Part shown: positions 1-9,286 of the stretch, piece after piece
How positions within the stretch are numbered: position 1 is the stretch's first letter
Layout of the letters: every line of letters begins with the position of its first letter
Source: Algibacter luteus
Lineage (GTDB): Bacteria > Bacteroidota > Bacteroidia > Flavobacteriales > Flavobacteriaceae
DNA: 64,000 nucleotides
Reading direction: 5' to 3'
Assembly (NCBI RefSeq): GCF_900141715.1
Contig: NZ_FQYK01000010.1
Span: forward strand, 1 to 64,000
Notes under the pieces: model-generated
Told to the model about the DNA's origin: nothing
The model's input: only the letters and a program-made list of their open reading frames with translations
Databases searched by the model: none
Program-made: the position numbers and the translations under genes

Positions 1-396
1 CTCAAAGAAGTAGAGAAACTGCAAGAAAAAGGAAAAGTGGTTGCAATGGCAGGTGATGGTATTAATGATGCACCAGCATTGGCAAAAAGTGATGTAGGTA
101 TTGCAATGGGTACTGGAACAGATGTTGCGATAGAAAGTGCAATGATTACGTTAGTAAAAGGCGATTTACACGGTATTGTAAAAGCCAGAAATTTAAGCGA
201 TTCCGTAATGAAGAATATTAAGCAGAATCTATTTTTTGCACTTATTTATAACACATTAGGAGTACCTATTGCGGCAGGTGTTTTATTTCCATTTTTTGGA
301 ATTTTACTTTCACCCATGATAGCAGCATTGGCAATGAGTTTTAGCTCGGTTTCTGTTATAGTAAACGCATTACGATTAAGAAATATTAATATATAA
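1..396 (+). CDS. copA: Copper-translocating P-type ATPase, C-terminal part
   Basis: This is the last 131 residues of a P1B-type ATPase that pumps Cu(I) or Ag(I) out across the inner membrane; the 5' part lies outside the window, and the frame is open from base 1. The hinge motif [10 protein letters not shown] of the P domain is at residues about 17-26. The last two membrane helices follow. They carry the Cu(I)-site signatures of the family, YN in IYNTLGVP and M-x-x-S-S in MSFSSVSV, which argue for copper or silver rather than zinc or cadmium. The stop is 4 bp before the cusB-like gene, so the two are probably co-transcribed. The CPC motif that would complete the metal site is upstream and cannot be seen. 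Confidence 0.93.
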   Translation, partial: LKEVEKLQEKGKVVAMAGDGINDAPALAKSDVGIAMGTGTDVAIESAMITLVKGDLHGIVKARNLSDSVMKNIKQNLFFALIYNTLGVPIAAGVLFPFFGILLSPMIAALAMSFSSVSVIVNALRLRNINI

Positions 397-400
397 TAAA

Positions 401-2173
401 ATGAAAAAATATATAGTTTATATCGGAATATTAGCCATTGGGCTACTTTTAGGATGGTTGCTTTTTGGTGGCTCATCAAATTCAGAAACAGATCACAATC
501 ACGATGAAGTTTCAGAAACCAATCAAATGTGGACGTGTTCAATGCATCCACAAATTATGCAGCCAGAACCAGGTGATTGCCCTATCTGTGGAATGGATTT
601 AATACCTGCGGAAAGTACAAGTGATGGTTTATTGGCAGACCAATTCAAGTTAACCGAAAATGCAATGGCATTAGCAAATATTCAAACGACTGTTGTTGGT
701 AAAGGTAGTGTTGATGGCAATACAATAAAATTATCTGGAAAAATTGCTAAAAATGAAGAAGCTAATGCAGTACAAGTAAGTTATTTCTCGGGAAGAATTG
801 AACGATTGAATGTCAGTTTTACAGGCGAGGAAGTGCGGAAAGACCAGCTATTGGCAACCATTTATTCGCCAGAACTCTACACGGCACAGCAGGAGTTAAT
901 TACAGCAAAGTCATTAAAGGAATCACAGCCTGCATTGTACAAAGCGGTACGGAATAAATTGATGCTATGGAAACTTTCTGATAACCAAATCAATCAGATT
1001 GAAACTTCAGGTAAAGTACTGGAAAATTTCCCTGTGTATGCAACTGTATCTGGAACCGTAACCGATAAGTTGGTAGAACAAGGCGATTACATAAAACAAG
1101 GTCAGCCACTATTAAAGATAGCCAACTTAAATACCGTTTGGGCAAATTTTGATGTCTATGAAAATCAAATTGATTTATTTAAAAAAGGACAAGAAGTTTT
1201 AGTAACAACAAACGCTTATGTTAATAAGGAGTTTAAAGGGAAAGTAGATTTTATTGACCCCGTTTTAAACACTAAAACAAGAACAGTAACCTTACGTGTG
1301 GTGCTTAATAATAAAAACGAGGTATTTAAACCTGGAATGTTTGTAACCGCAATTATTGAACGAGTTTCAAGTAGTAATGATGAGGTAATAACAATTCCAG
1401 CATCTGCAATACTTTGGACAGGTGAACGTTCTGTGGTGTATTTAAAAACTAATCCAGACCAATCCGTTTTCGAAATGCGTGAGGTTGTTTTAGGCAATCA
1501 AATTGGTAACGAATATGAAGTTTTGGAAGGATTATTTGTTGGCAATGAAATAGTAACTAACGGAACATTTACCGTTGACGCAGCAGCACAATTACAAGGT
1601 AAAAAATCAATGATGAATAAAGATGGTGGAAAAGTTATAACTGGTCACGAAGGACATTTAGGAATGGATAATAATGCATCAAAAAAAGAAAGTGATCATA
1701 CCAATAGAAATGAACGATTACCAGTGTCAGAGAAATTTCAAGAACAATTAAAAGTTGTTTACAATGATTATATCAATTTAAAAGATGCTCTAGTAAAAGA
1801 CGATTCAGATAACGTAATGGCAGAATCAAAAAAGTTATTAGATAATTTATCTGAAGTAGATATGAAACTATTAAAGGACAAAGAGGCTCATAATCATTGG
1901 ATGTCATTAGAAAAAGAAATAAAAGCATCAGCAACTTCAATTTCAAATACATCAGATATTAAAGGTCAAAGAGATCATTTTAAGCATCTATCGTCGCACT
2001 TAATTAAAATTCTTCAGCTTTTTGGCGTTAACGAAAAGGTCTTTGTAGAGTTTTGTCCTATGGCAGATAACAACAATGGTGCATATTGGTTGAGTAAAGA
2101 AGAAAAAGTAATCAATCCATATTTTGGTGATGCCATGCTTACCTGTGGAGAAGTAAAACAAGTAATAGAATAA
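401..2173 (+). CDS. CusB-like efflux RND periplasmic adaptor with metal-binding domain and DUF3347
   Basis: Membrane-fusion (HlyD/CusB) adaptor that would link an inner-membrane RND pump to an outer-membrane channel for Cu/Ag export. An N-terminal membrane anchor lies at residues about 4-23. A heavy-metal-binding domain follows at 42-68, with WTCSMHP and CPICGMD. The barrel-sandwich, lipoyl and beta-barrel domains span about 115-400. A His/Met-rich linker (HEGHLGM) leads to a C-terminal DUF3347 domain at about 455-590, recognised by FCPMADNNNGAYWLS and GDAMLTCGEV. At 590 residues it is longer than plain CusB because of the two added domains, an arrangement common in Bacteroidota copper-resistance loci. 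The matching RND pump and outer-membrane genes are not in the window and may lie upstream of copA. Confidence 0.93.
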   Translation: MKKYIVYIGILAIGLLLGWLLFGGSSNSETDHNHDEVSETNQMWTCSMHPQIMQPEPGDCPICGMDLIPAESTSDGLLADQFKLTENAMALANIQTTVVGKGSVDGNTIKLSGKIAKNEEANAVQVSYFSGRIERLNVSFTGEEVRKDQLLATIYSPELYTAQQELITAKSLKESQPALYKAVRNKLMLWKLSDNQINQIETSGKVLENFPVYATVSGTVTDKLVEQGDYIKQGQPLLKIANLNTVWANFDVYENQIDLFKKGQEVLVTTNAYVNKEFKGKVDFIDPVLNTKTRTVTLRVVLNNKNEVFKPGMFVTAIIERVSSSNDEVITIPASAILWTGERSVVYLKTNPDQSVFEMREVVLGNQIGNEYEVLEGLFVGNEIVTNGTFTVDAAAQLQGKKSMMNKDGGKVITGHEGHLGMDNNASKKESDHTNRNERLPVSEKFQEQLKVVYNDYINLKDALVKDDSDNVMAESKKLLDNLSEVDMKLLKDKEAHNHWMSLEKEIKASATSISNTSDIKGQRDHFKHLSSHLIKILQLFGVNEKVFVEFCPMADNNNGAYWLSKEEKVINPYFGDAMLTCGEVKQVIE

Positions 2174-2195
2174 TTAATAATTAAATTTTAAAACA

Positions 2196-2441
2196 ATGAA
2201 AAAGGTAATTTTAGTACTGGCAATTAGTTTAGGAATAAGTGTATTTTTTACATCATGTAGAGATACCAAAAAAAAAGAGAATAACACAGAGATGCATGAA
2301 AATCATAAACATGATACCAATGAAACTGCTATGCATGATGCTTATCAATGTCCAATGGATTGCGAAGATGGAAAAACGTATGACAAAGAAGGGGCATGTC
2401 CTGTATGTAATATGGATTTAAAGAAAGTAGAAAAACAATAA
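2196..2441 (+). CDS. Small heavy-metal-binding lipoprotein
   Basis: An 81-residue lipoprotein. The signal peptide ends in a lipobox FFTSC with the lipidated Cys at 21. A His/Met-rich linker at 32-48 follows (HENHKHD, AMHDAY). The C-terminal metal-binding domain has the same fold signature as the N-terminal domain of the upstream adaptor: QCPMDCEDG and GACPVCNMDL, with Cys 52, 56, 68 and 71. It starts 22 bp after the adaptor stop and ends the copper operon before a hairpin. It probably binds Cu(I) or Ag(I) in the periplasm and passes it to the adaptor. That role is inferred from domain sharing and gene order. Confidence 0.85.
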   Translation: MKKVILVLAISLGISVFFTSCRDTKKKENNTEMHENHKHDTNETAMHDAYQCPMDCEDGKTYDKEGACPVCNMDLKKVEKQ

Positions 2442-2454
2442 ACTTTTATAATTA

Positions 2455-2519
2455 AGCAGCATCAATATTGATTACATCATAATTAATTTTGATAGCTAAT
2501 ATTCGATGTTGCTTTTTTT
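2455..2519 (+). terminator. Hairpin terminator after the copper operon
   Basis: A 16-base arm starting AAGCAGCATCAATATT is matched almost fully by AATATTCGATGTTGCTT about 30 bases later, followed by a run of seven T. It lies 14 bp after the lipoprotein stop. The loop is long for an intrinsic terminator. Confidence 0.55.
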
Positions 2520-2564
2520 GTTTTATGGTCAATTATTTCCATTCCACACACATTATACTTCCCT

Positions 2565-2621
2565 CCTGTCATCTCGATTACGCTCGAAACAGGCTACATA
2601 AAAGGTGTTTAAGCGCACCTT
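2565..2621. repeat. REP-like inverted-repeat patch between convergent genes
   Basis: CCTGT at 2565 pairs with ACAGG at 2589-2593, enclosing CTCGATTACGCTCGA, itself a short dyad (CGA and TCG). A second hairpin follows, AAAGGTG and CACCTTT, at about 2601-2621. A similar TTCGAGCGCAGTC string recurs in the thrA-thrB spacer. Such pieces resemble scattered palindromic intergenic repeats of Flavobacteriia. No gene is visible here. Confidence 0.4.
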
Positions 2622-2697
2622 TCCTATATGATAAATAAGCGCTCGTGGACCGCAAGCGGTTTCATTAAATCGTAGATGAAACATTTGAGAATACACT

Positions 2698-3753
2698 TTA
2701 ACGGTTATTATTTTTACGCAATATCTTTACAGCACGACTGTGCGTGATCTCTAACAAATTCCATTGATAGCCTTCAAAATCGGTGGTATTCATAAATTGT
2801 ACAACAACAGCATCAATATCTTTATGGTATTCTGCTAGACATTGGTAACCTGGAGCCAATCCTCCATGGTTAAATTCATAGATCGAGCTGTAGATTTCCA
2901 TCTCTTTTTCATTAAGTAATGACCCATCATTTAAAGCTCTTAAAAAAATGCCAACATCTTCAGCAGTAGCTATCATCATGCCACTATTCTCATTTTTGAA
3001 GTCCTTTTCAATACCTACATAATACCCGCTCATAACTTCGTCTAGATTGACCTCATCAATTGAGCCATAAGTGTTTTTCAATCCAAGAGGCTTAAAAATT
3101 TCTTTTTTGAAATAGTCGTGTCGAGGACGTCCTGTAACTTGTTCAATGATTCTGGAAAGCAATAAATAATTCGTATTTGAATATCCATAATCCTTGTTGG
3201 GCTGGAATTTTGCCGGTAAATCGAGTGCATATTCAAGCACATCTGTGTTGGTGTTGGGTTGATTTTTCCAAAACTCAGGATTGTCTGTAAAATTTGGAAT
3301 CCCGCTTCGGTGTTGTACTAGCATGCGTAAGGTGATGTCTTCGGCATTTTCTATTCTTCCTGTGAGTTCAGGAAAGTAATCAGTAACTGTTTTATCTAAA
3401 GACAATTGCTTGTTATGTTCTAATTTAGTAATAGCAACAGCCACGTAAAGCTTGCTGATACTGGCAATTTTGAATAAAGCGTTTGGTTTGGCTGGTATTT
3501 TTTCTTCGGTATTATGATAACCTGCGGTATAGAAAGCTGACGGTTTGCCGGCTTCATCTACATAGACAATAACACCATCAAAACCATAGCTTAACGTTTG
3601 GTCCACTTGCTCTTGAACTGTATCTGGTAATGGCAGTATCCATGCTTTTACCAGAATCCAAGGTACAAACCATAAGGAAATAAAAGTTCCAGCAAATAAT
3701 ATGATTCTGAATATTTGCTTCCCTTTACTGGTTTTATGCTTAGTAGTTTTCAT
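2698..3753 (-). CDS. Serine hydrolase of the beta-lactamase class C / PBP4-like family
   Basis: A 351-residue protein with an N-terminal membrane segment at about 15-40 that probably anchors it facing the periplasm. The penicillin-binding-protein-like fold is shown by the catalytic S-x-x-K motif (Ser98-Ile-Ser-Lys101), the Y-x-N motif (Tyr190-Ser-Asn192), and HGG at 295-297 in the place of the third KTG-type motif, as in many esterase or peptidase members. The family includes D-aminopeptidases, esterases and class C beta-lactamases, and the substrate cannot be told from sequence. It stands alone, convergent to the copper operon. The start is supported by the hydrophobic anchor immediately after a basic N-terminus. 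Confidence 0.88.
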   Translation of the reverse strand: MKTTKHKTSKGKQIFRIILFAGTFISLWFVPWILVKAWILPLPDTVQEQVDQTLSYGFDGVIVYVDEAGKPSAFYTAGYHNTEEKIPAKPNALFKIASISKLYVAVAITKLEHNKQLSLDKTVTDYFPELTGRIENAEDITLRMLVQHRSGIPNFTDNPEFWKNQPNTNTDVLEYALDLPAKFQPNKDYGYSNTNYLLLSRIIEQVTGRPRHDYFKKEIFKPLGLKNTYGSIDEVNLDEVMSGYYVGIEKDFKNENSGMMIATAEDVGIFLRALNDGSLLNEKEMEIYSSIYEFNHGGLAPGYQCLAEYHKDIDAVVVQFMNTTDFEGYQWNLLEITHSRAVKILRKNNNR

Positions 3754-4049
3754 TTTTCTATACTCTAAATAATAATTTATGAAACAAATATATTTTAGAT
3801 GGTCTTAATAATGAATTTCGAATTACCGAACTGTTATATGTTAGGGATGAATTGGTTTTTGTATCCTAAATTTATTTTATGACACTCCCATTATGAAAAA
3901 TATCGCAGAAACATATAGTAATAAAAGAATACTCCATGGTATTGTTTTAAGAATAACGGTGCTTTGAGAGCCATTGTTAATCTGGATTCTGAAATATAAT
4001 GACTATATTTATAGATATTCGAATATCTCAATTAAATCCATACTATTCC

Positions 4050-5951
4050 ATGAAAATTAGATCTTGTCTTATTATAGTCTTTTGTTTTACACTGTTTTCA
4101 ATGAGTGCACAACGTGATACCATTAGAAGTGTAAATGATGTTCCCAGATTCACATATAAAATAGATAATCTTGCATCTGTTGTCTATAAAGATCACGATC
4201 AATTTAGGAAGCTATATCTAGAAGTAGAAAAAAACTACTTATCTCTTAAAGATAGTTACGTTATAGAAGATCTTACTTTAAAGAAAAGTATTTTATCTAC
4301 ATTAAAATCTATTGACTTTTTTGAGAATAAGTTTAACGAAGGAAGAGCTAAAATTGAAATGATTAAATCTTTACAGATTAAACCATCACAAAAACAAACT
4401 TCTGGGATTTTATCTTTTGCTTTTTTAAATACTATGGAAAAGCATCATACAACTGATGCAAACGAATTTAATAGCACTTATGAAACTGAATTACAACAAT
4501 TAGTTAATCATCTAGATTATGAGATTGTAGGAGATGATATAAAATCTAGTAAATCGTCCATGCAGATATTTTCTGAAAACCTAATAGAAGGATTGATTGT
4601 TGAAAATATTGATATTGCATCTCAAAATGGTGAGTTAAGTGGCGATTTTGCTGACCTTTTGATTAATTACAAATACCTGTCAAGTTATATTTTACCATAT
4701 AAAGATATTGTTGCCAGCGTTTATAAAACCTATTTAGATGCTAACCATATTGAAAAAAAGGATATATGGAAAGAACGCAATGTCGATATATCAAATCGTA
4801 AAAATTTAAGCCCAGTAACAATTGCAATTTGGGACAGTGGTATAGACGACACTCTATTTCCTGATAATATGTATATAAATAATTTGGAAAAAATAGATAA
4901 TATTGATAATGATGGTAATGGGTATGTTGATGATGTTAATGGTATTGCTCACGATTTACATTCCAATAAAATAACGGGTAACTTGATACAGCTTACTGAT
5001 GAACAGAAAGTTGCTGTACCAAAAACATTACAACTATACAAAGGGTTAAAAGATTTACAATCTAATATTGAAAGTGAAGAAGCGGATAGATTAAAACAAA
5101 TAATGTCAGAGTTAAAGCCTGATGAAGTGAAACCTTTTATTGAAAACCTTAATTTTTTCGGGAATTTTGCTCACGGAACACATGTTGCTGGAATTGCTGT
5201 TCTTGATAACCCTGCAGTAGATTTATTAGTAGCTCGAATAACTTTTGGATATAAATTAATGCCTGAACTACCAACCATCGAGAAGGCTAAAAAAGGTGCA
5301 GAGGAGACCATTGAAACCATTAATTATTTTAAAACCAATGGGGTTCGTATAGTAAACATGAGTTTTGGCGGTTCACCTCAAGGTATTGAAACCGCTTTAG
5401 AAAAGCATGGTGTTGGTGAGGATAGTGAAGAACGAAAAAAAATGGCTCTAGAAATATTTAATATTGGAAAAACAGCTTTCTATAATGCTATTAAAGATGC
5501 TGAAGATATTTTGTTTATTACGTCTTCAGGGAACTCTGATGAAGACAGTGAATTTTATGAGGCCATTCCTTCCTCTTTTGATTTACCAAATATACTTACC
5601 GTAGGTGCTGTAGATCAAACTGGTGAAGAAACAAGTTTTTCTAGCTTCGGGAAAAATGTAGATGTGCATGCTAATGGTTTTGATGTAGAAAGTTATGTAC
5701 CTGGAGGTGAAAGGTTAAAAATGTCTGGAACATCAATGTCATCTCCTAATACAGCAAATTTGGCTGGAAAAATATGGGCTATAAACCCAGATTTAAGTGT
5801 TGAAGATGTAAAAAACTATATTATTTCTTATAGCGATGTTAGTGAAGATGGACGTATTATATTAATGAATCCTAAAGCATCAATAGATGCCGTTGATAAT
5901 AAAAAGCCTCCTATTAGAAAGTCGATTAAAATGAAAAAAGTAAAAGGTTAA
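4050..5951 (+). CDS. Secreted S8 subtilisin-like serine peptidase
   Basis: I prefer the ATG at 4050 over 3999 because it gives a standard signal peptide (residues 1-21, ending SMSAQ). The mature protein starts with about 230 residues of mainly helical prodomain-like sequence. The subtilase triad is Asp262 (IAIWDSGID), His375 (FAHGTHVAGI) and Ser562 (SGTSMSSPN), with the oxyanion Asn at about 495 (SSGNSD). The Asp-to-His distance of 113 residues is far more than in subtilisin. It holds an acidic Ca-site-like stretch (NIDNDGNGYVDD, about 284-295) and a charged helix. No T9SS sorting domain is seen at the C-terminus, so it is probably periplasmic or exported another way. It is flanked by long spacers and appears monocistronic. 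Confidence 0.9.
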   Translation: MKIRSCLIIVFCFTLFSMSAQRDTIRSVNDVPRFTYKIDNLASVVYKDHDQFRKLYLEVEKNYLSLKDSYVIEDLTLKKSILSTLKSIDFFENKFNEGRAKIEMIKSLQIKPSQKQTSGILSFAFLNTMEKHHTTDANEFNSTYETELQQLVNHLDYEIVGDDIKSSKSSMQIFSENLIEGLIVENIDIASQNGELSGDFADLLINYKYLSSYILPYKDIVASVYKTYLDANHIEKKDIWKERNVDISNRKNLSPVTIAIWDSGIDDTLFPDNMYINNLEKIDNIDNDGNGYVDDVNGIAHDLHSNKITGNLIQLTDEQKVAVPKTLQLYKGLKDLQSNIESEEADRLKQIMSELKPDEVKPFIENLNFFGNFAHGTHVAGIAVLDNPAVDLLVARITFGYKLMPELPTIEKAKKGAEETIETINYFKTNGVRIVNMSFGGSPQGIETALEKHGVGEDSEERKKMALEIFNIGKTAFYNAIKDAEDILFITSSGNSDEDSEFYEAIPSSFDLPNILTVGAVDQTGEETSFSSFGKNVDVHANGFDVESYVPGGERLKMSGTSMSSPNTANLAGKIWAINPDLSVEDVKNYIISYSDVSEDGRIILMNPKASIDAVDNKKPPIRKSIKMKKVKG

Positions 5952-6367
5952 CTTGAGGTTTCAAGCAATTTATAAGTTTTTTAAGAACTAAATTTATACA
6001 TTCTCTACAATTGCCGAAATAGTGCTCACAGGCAATATTTGTTATAACTGTAGATATAATGACACCCTTGTTTTATATCGATAATTGTTATATATATTTT
6101 TAAGTTTTGCCAGAAGTAAACATTCAAAATAACTCTTTTTAACATCTTGTTTTTCAAATAGATACATTATAAATTCGAGGTTTAAAACTCGGAAAATTCC
6201 TAAAAAAAACGTATCTTTATAATGATCCATATTCATCGCTACATTTAAATTAAGTGGTTTAGTAAACAACTTACAATAACATAGGCATGAAAGCAATTAA
6301 TAGTCATTCTGAATGGGTTTAAAGCCTTTTCAATTGAGTAATCATTATAAATTTTAATAGATATATT
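5952..6367. other. 416-bp intergenic stretch without a supported gene
   Basis: Very AT-rich. A minus-strand open frame of 84 codons at 6042-6296 has poor composition and no family signature, so I do not call it. A short dyad, CGAGGTTTAAAACTCG, lies near 6176. No clear TAnnTTTG element was found before the SPFH gene. Confidence 0.5.
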
Positions 6368-7123
6368 ATGAACAAGTTAGTCTTAATAGGTATAATTTTT
6401 GGGCTGTTTCTATTTGGTGGTATTCGAATTGTATTTGAATACAAAAGAGCTCTTAAATTTAGATTTGGAAAATATATAAAAACCCTGAAACCTGGTTTTC
6501 GTTGGATTATTCCATTTATAGAAACGATTCAAGTAGTTGATATAAGAGTAATTACTTTCAATATTGATTCACAAGAAGTTATGACTGAAGATAACGTACC
6601 ATGTAGTATAGATGGTGTTGTTTTTTTTAGAATTGATAATCCAGAAAAAGCAGTTTTAGAAGTCGAAGAATACAAATTTGCAATAACGCAACTTGCACAA
6701 GCAGCGCTTAGGGATGTTTGTGGAAAAGTAGAGTTAGATACTATTCTTTCTAAACGGGAAGAAATGGGTAAAAACATTAAAGAAATTGTTGAAGAAGAAA
6801 CTAAAGAATGGGGTATAATAATTAATGATGTTAAGATAAAAGATATTCAATTACCGGAGAATATGCGCCGAATGATGGCTAATCAAGCGGAGGCTGAACG
6901 TTCTCGTAGAGCAAGAATTATACTGGCCTTGGCAGAAGAGCAAGCAGCAAGTAAATTACTTGAGGCAGGAAAACTTATCGATCAGTCGCCATCTGCCATA
7001 AAATTGCGTTTATATCAAACCTTATCTAATATAGCGGCAGAAAAAAATTCAACCATACTTTTCCCTTTCCCAGAAGAAGTACTTCCTGTGAAAAAAGTAA
7101 ATCGGAAAAAACGAAAAAAATAA
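6368..7123 (+). CDS. SPFH/band 7 (stomatin-like) membrane protein
   Basis: A 251-residue protein with one N-terminal membrane helix (about 4-21) followed by a band-7/SPFH domain (about 22-175): EYKRALKFRFGKY, then KPGFRWIIPFIETI and VDIRV, typical of stomatins. A short coiled-coil region rich in Glu, Ala and Arg (about 165-205) and a basic tail (VKKVNRKKRKK) follow. Family members form large ring-like oligomers in membranes and often partner with an NfeD-like protein or a protease. No NfeD gene is adjacent here. The start ATG at 6368 directly precedes the hydrophobic helix. The gene stands alone between AT-rich spacers, so its partner is unknown. Confidence 0.88.
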   Translation: MNKLVLIGIIFGLFLFGGIRIVFEYKRALKFRFGKYIKTLKPGFRWIIPFIETIQVVDIRVITFNIDSQEVMTEDNVPCSIDGVVFFRIDNPEKAVLEVEEYKFAITQLAQAALRDVCGKVELDTILSKREEMGKNIKEIVEEETKEWGIIINDVKIKDIQLPENMRRMMANQAEAERSRRARIILALAEEQAASKLLEAGKLIDQSPSAIKLRLYQTLSNIAAEKNSTILFPFPEEVLPVKKVNRKKRKK

Positions 7124-7365
7124 TTCAATAATATTGAAATATTACAAAGCTGAAACTAACAATATAATGGAAAGTATACTAAATAACCTTGATGCTTTTT
7201 TGTTTGAATTCATTAAAGACAATAATTTTTTCGTATTTCAAGTCTTGAACAAATATCTAAAAAGTTTGCGTAAAAATTGTTTTTTAAAATAAAAGAGTTG
7301 TGAGTTGAAATAAACATTATTTATATAAAGACTTATAAAAAAAGAACTTTGTGATGGTTTTCGCA

Positions 7366-9258
7366 CTAACGTTTTAAGGTAAAATGACCGCTCATTTGCT
7401 TGCCATTCTTCAATTTAATGATGTACCAATAATCGTTTACAGGCATCAACTCGTTATTAAAAAGTCCGTTCCAACCTTGTTGTATTTGGTTTAGTGTTTT
7501 AAGGAGTTTACCATTACGGTTATAGATAGAAACGATTTCAATTTCATTTTGCGGGTCGTTAATGAACCAAGTATCATTTTGCCCGTCATTATTTGGAGTG
7601 AAGAATTTTGGAACCGTTAATGATTCGACTTTAGCAGCTGTGGTAAAGCTTTCTTCAATACAACCCATGCTATTCTCGGTGTCGTTATACGGAACTACAG
7701 TTACAAAAATCATTGTATTTTCAGGTAAATTCTCGGTTAATGTATAAGTGGTATTATCGGTAACATCTATTTGGTTTGCAATATCTGTTGCTCCCGGAGT
7801 TGTGCCAATACTTATTTTATATCCAGCGGCACCAAATACAGATTCCCAGCTAAAAATAGTATTTACAGGAACATTGGTTGTATTATTACGAGGTTGCAGA
7901 AGCTGAGTGCATCCAAGGGGAATGTTTACCGTGGTAAAGCTTTCTTCTATACAGCAGGTCGCTTGAACATTATTTGAATAAGGTTTTATTTTTACGAATA
8001 TGGTGCTGTCCTCTGGTAGTGCATTTGGCAAATTATAAGTTGTGACATTGCCAACATCTACATTATAGGCTATTTGAGCACCTTCGGGTGATGTGCCTAT
8101 GGAAATTAAATAACCTGTGGCAGCAGGTATGGCATTCCAAGATATATTGGTATCTAATTCAACATTCATTTCACCAGATAATGGTTGTGTTAAACTGGTG
8201 CACGATATACCCTGAAACGCTGTGCAATTGGAAGTTTCTATTTCTGCTTCAGAATCACAACCAGCTAAATTATTTGATATGTTTGTAAGTCCTTTGATGC
8301 CATTTGAAGACAACACTTGACATAAAGCATTACAATCCGATAATTGCGGATTGTCTAGTACATCAAGCACCACCGTTGTTTCGTAACCTGTTGTAGCTAT
8401 TGAAGTTAAATTTTGCAAGCCGTTTAGTGAAAATAAGGCGTCATTATTTCTAATGGTTACTATTTGGTCTACACGTTCTAAATTAGACAAACCTATAACG
8501 CTTTCCAACAATGGGTTATCTTGAATTAACAAATCGAATGCAATACGTTCTAAACAATTAAACCCTGAAATAGTTATTAAATTTTGATTGTTGGAAATGT
8601 TTAATCCCAATGTTTCATTCACACCTCCTCCTATGGTGGTTAAGTTATCAAAGCCTGTAATTTCAGATAATCCTGTATTGTAAAATTGAATAAACCAGTT
8701 CATTAAAATGATATTATTAAAGCTGGGGATACGCTTTAGAACAGGACTGTCGTTTATAGCCATGGCGTTGTGAATAGCCGCTAATTTGGTAAAGCCAGAA
8801 ATAGTTACTAATGCCGTATTACCGTTTAATATGAAATTTCCAAAAACATCGGTTGCTCTATTAAAGCCATCGAGGGTAACCAACCTGGGGTTGTTTTCTA
8901 TACTAAACATAAAACCTAAATCCAATAGCCTATTAAAACCAATGATTTCAGTTAGTCTCGCATTATCTGAAATTTCAATGTTATTTAAAACGGCATTTAA
9001 ATTGTTGAAATTTGATATTGTAACGAGTTGTGTGTTGTTTATTATTAAACTGCCTTCAATTGATCGAATATTATTTAAGGAGGCTAAATTGTTCACCGAA
9101 CCTGTAATTATAAAATCACCACTAATGCTGTTGCAATCGGGATAATTAGAAAGAAACTGTTCCACATCTCCCTGCGAATTAAACGTAACATCTCCATCAG
9201 GGCATTGACCATAAAGAAATGTTGTAAATAAAAGGCAAAAAAATAATGTCGTTTTCAA
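7366..9258 (-). CDS. T9SS type B secreted protein with receptor-L-like repeats
   Basis: A 630-residue exported protein with an N-terminal signal peptide (residues 1-17, ending FLYGQ). Residues about 25-335 contain recurring segments of the form L-x-x-I-x-G-F-x-x-L, resembling receptor L-domain or leucine-rich solenoids. Two fibronectin-III-like modules follow, about 355-445 and 450-545. Both open with a Cys-Thr-Leu or Cys-Thr-Gln motif and both end in a near-identical CIEESFTT string, so they look like an internal duplication. The last about 80 residues are a gliding-motility/T9SS type B C-terminal domain (PKFFTPNNDGQNDTW, ending YWYIIKLKNGKQMSGHFTLKR). It should be delivered to the cell surface by T9SS. 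Its ligand is unknown. Confidence 0.9.
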   Translation of the reverse strand: MKTTLFFCLLFTTFLYGQCPDGDVTFNSQGDVEQFLSNYPDCNSISGDFIITGSVNNLASLNNIRSIEGSLIINNTQLVTISNFNNLNAVLNNIEISDNARLTEIIGFNRLLDLGFMFSIENNPRLVTLDGFNRATDVFGNFILNGNTALVTISGFTKLAAIHNAMAINDSPVLKRIPSFNNIILMNWFIQFYNTGLSEITGFDNLTTIGGGVNETLGLNISNNQNLITISGFNCLERIAFDLLIQDNPLLESVIGLSNLERVDQIVTIRNNDALFSLNGLQNLTSIATTGYETTVVLDVLDNPQLSDCNALCQVLSSNGIKGLTNISNNLAGCDSEAEIETSNCTAFQGISCTSLTQPLSGEMNVELDTNISWNAIPAATGYLISIGTSPEGAQIAYNVDVGNVTTYNLPNALPEDSTIFVKIKPYSNNVQATCCIEESFTTVNIPLGCTQLLQPRNNTTNVPVNTIFSWESVFGAAGYKISIGTTPGATDIANQIDVTDNTTYTLTENLPENTMIFVTVVPYNDTENSMGCIEESFTTAAKVESLTVPKFFTPNNDGQNDTWFINDPQNEIEIVSIYNRNGKLLKTLNQIQQGWNGLFNNELMPVNDYWYIIKLKNGKQMSGHFTLKR

Positions 9259-9286
9259 ATTTTAAATAGTTTATAAATAAAAATAA

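Noticed and set aside
1-2519. Edge of an integrative element
   Set aside because: Copper-efflux genes of this kind often travel on conjugative elements, but no integrase, relaxase, direct repeat or tRNA is visible at this boundary.
6042-6296. 84-codon minus-strand ORF in the spacer before the SPFH gene
   Set aside because: Cys/Leu/Phe/Lys-rich translation of AT-rich spacer, no family signature, and no promoter element found.
7167-7292. 41-codon plus-strand ORF after the SPFH gene (starts MESILNNLDAFLFEF)
   Set aside because: No promoter element, no start context and no recognisable family; it is mostly Phe, Asn and Leu from AT-rich DNA.
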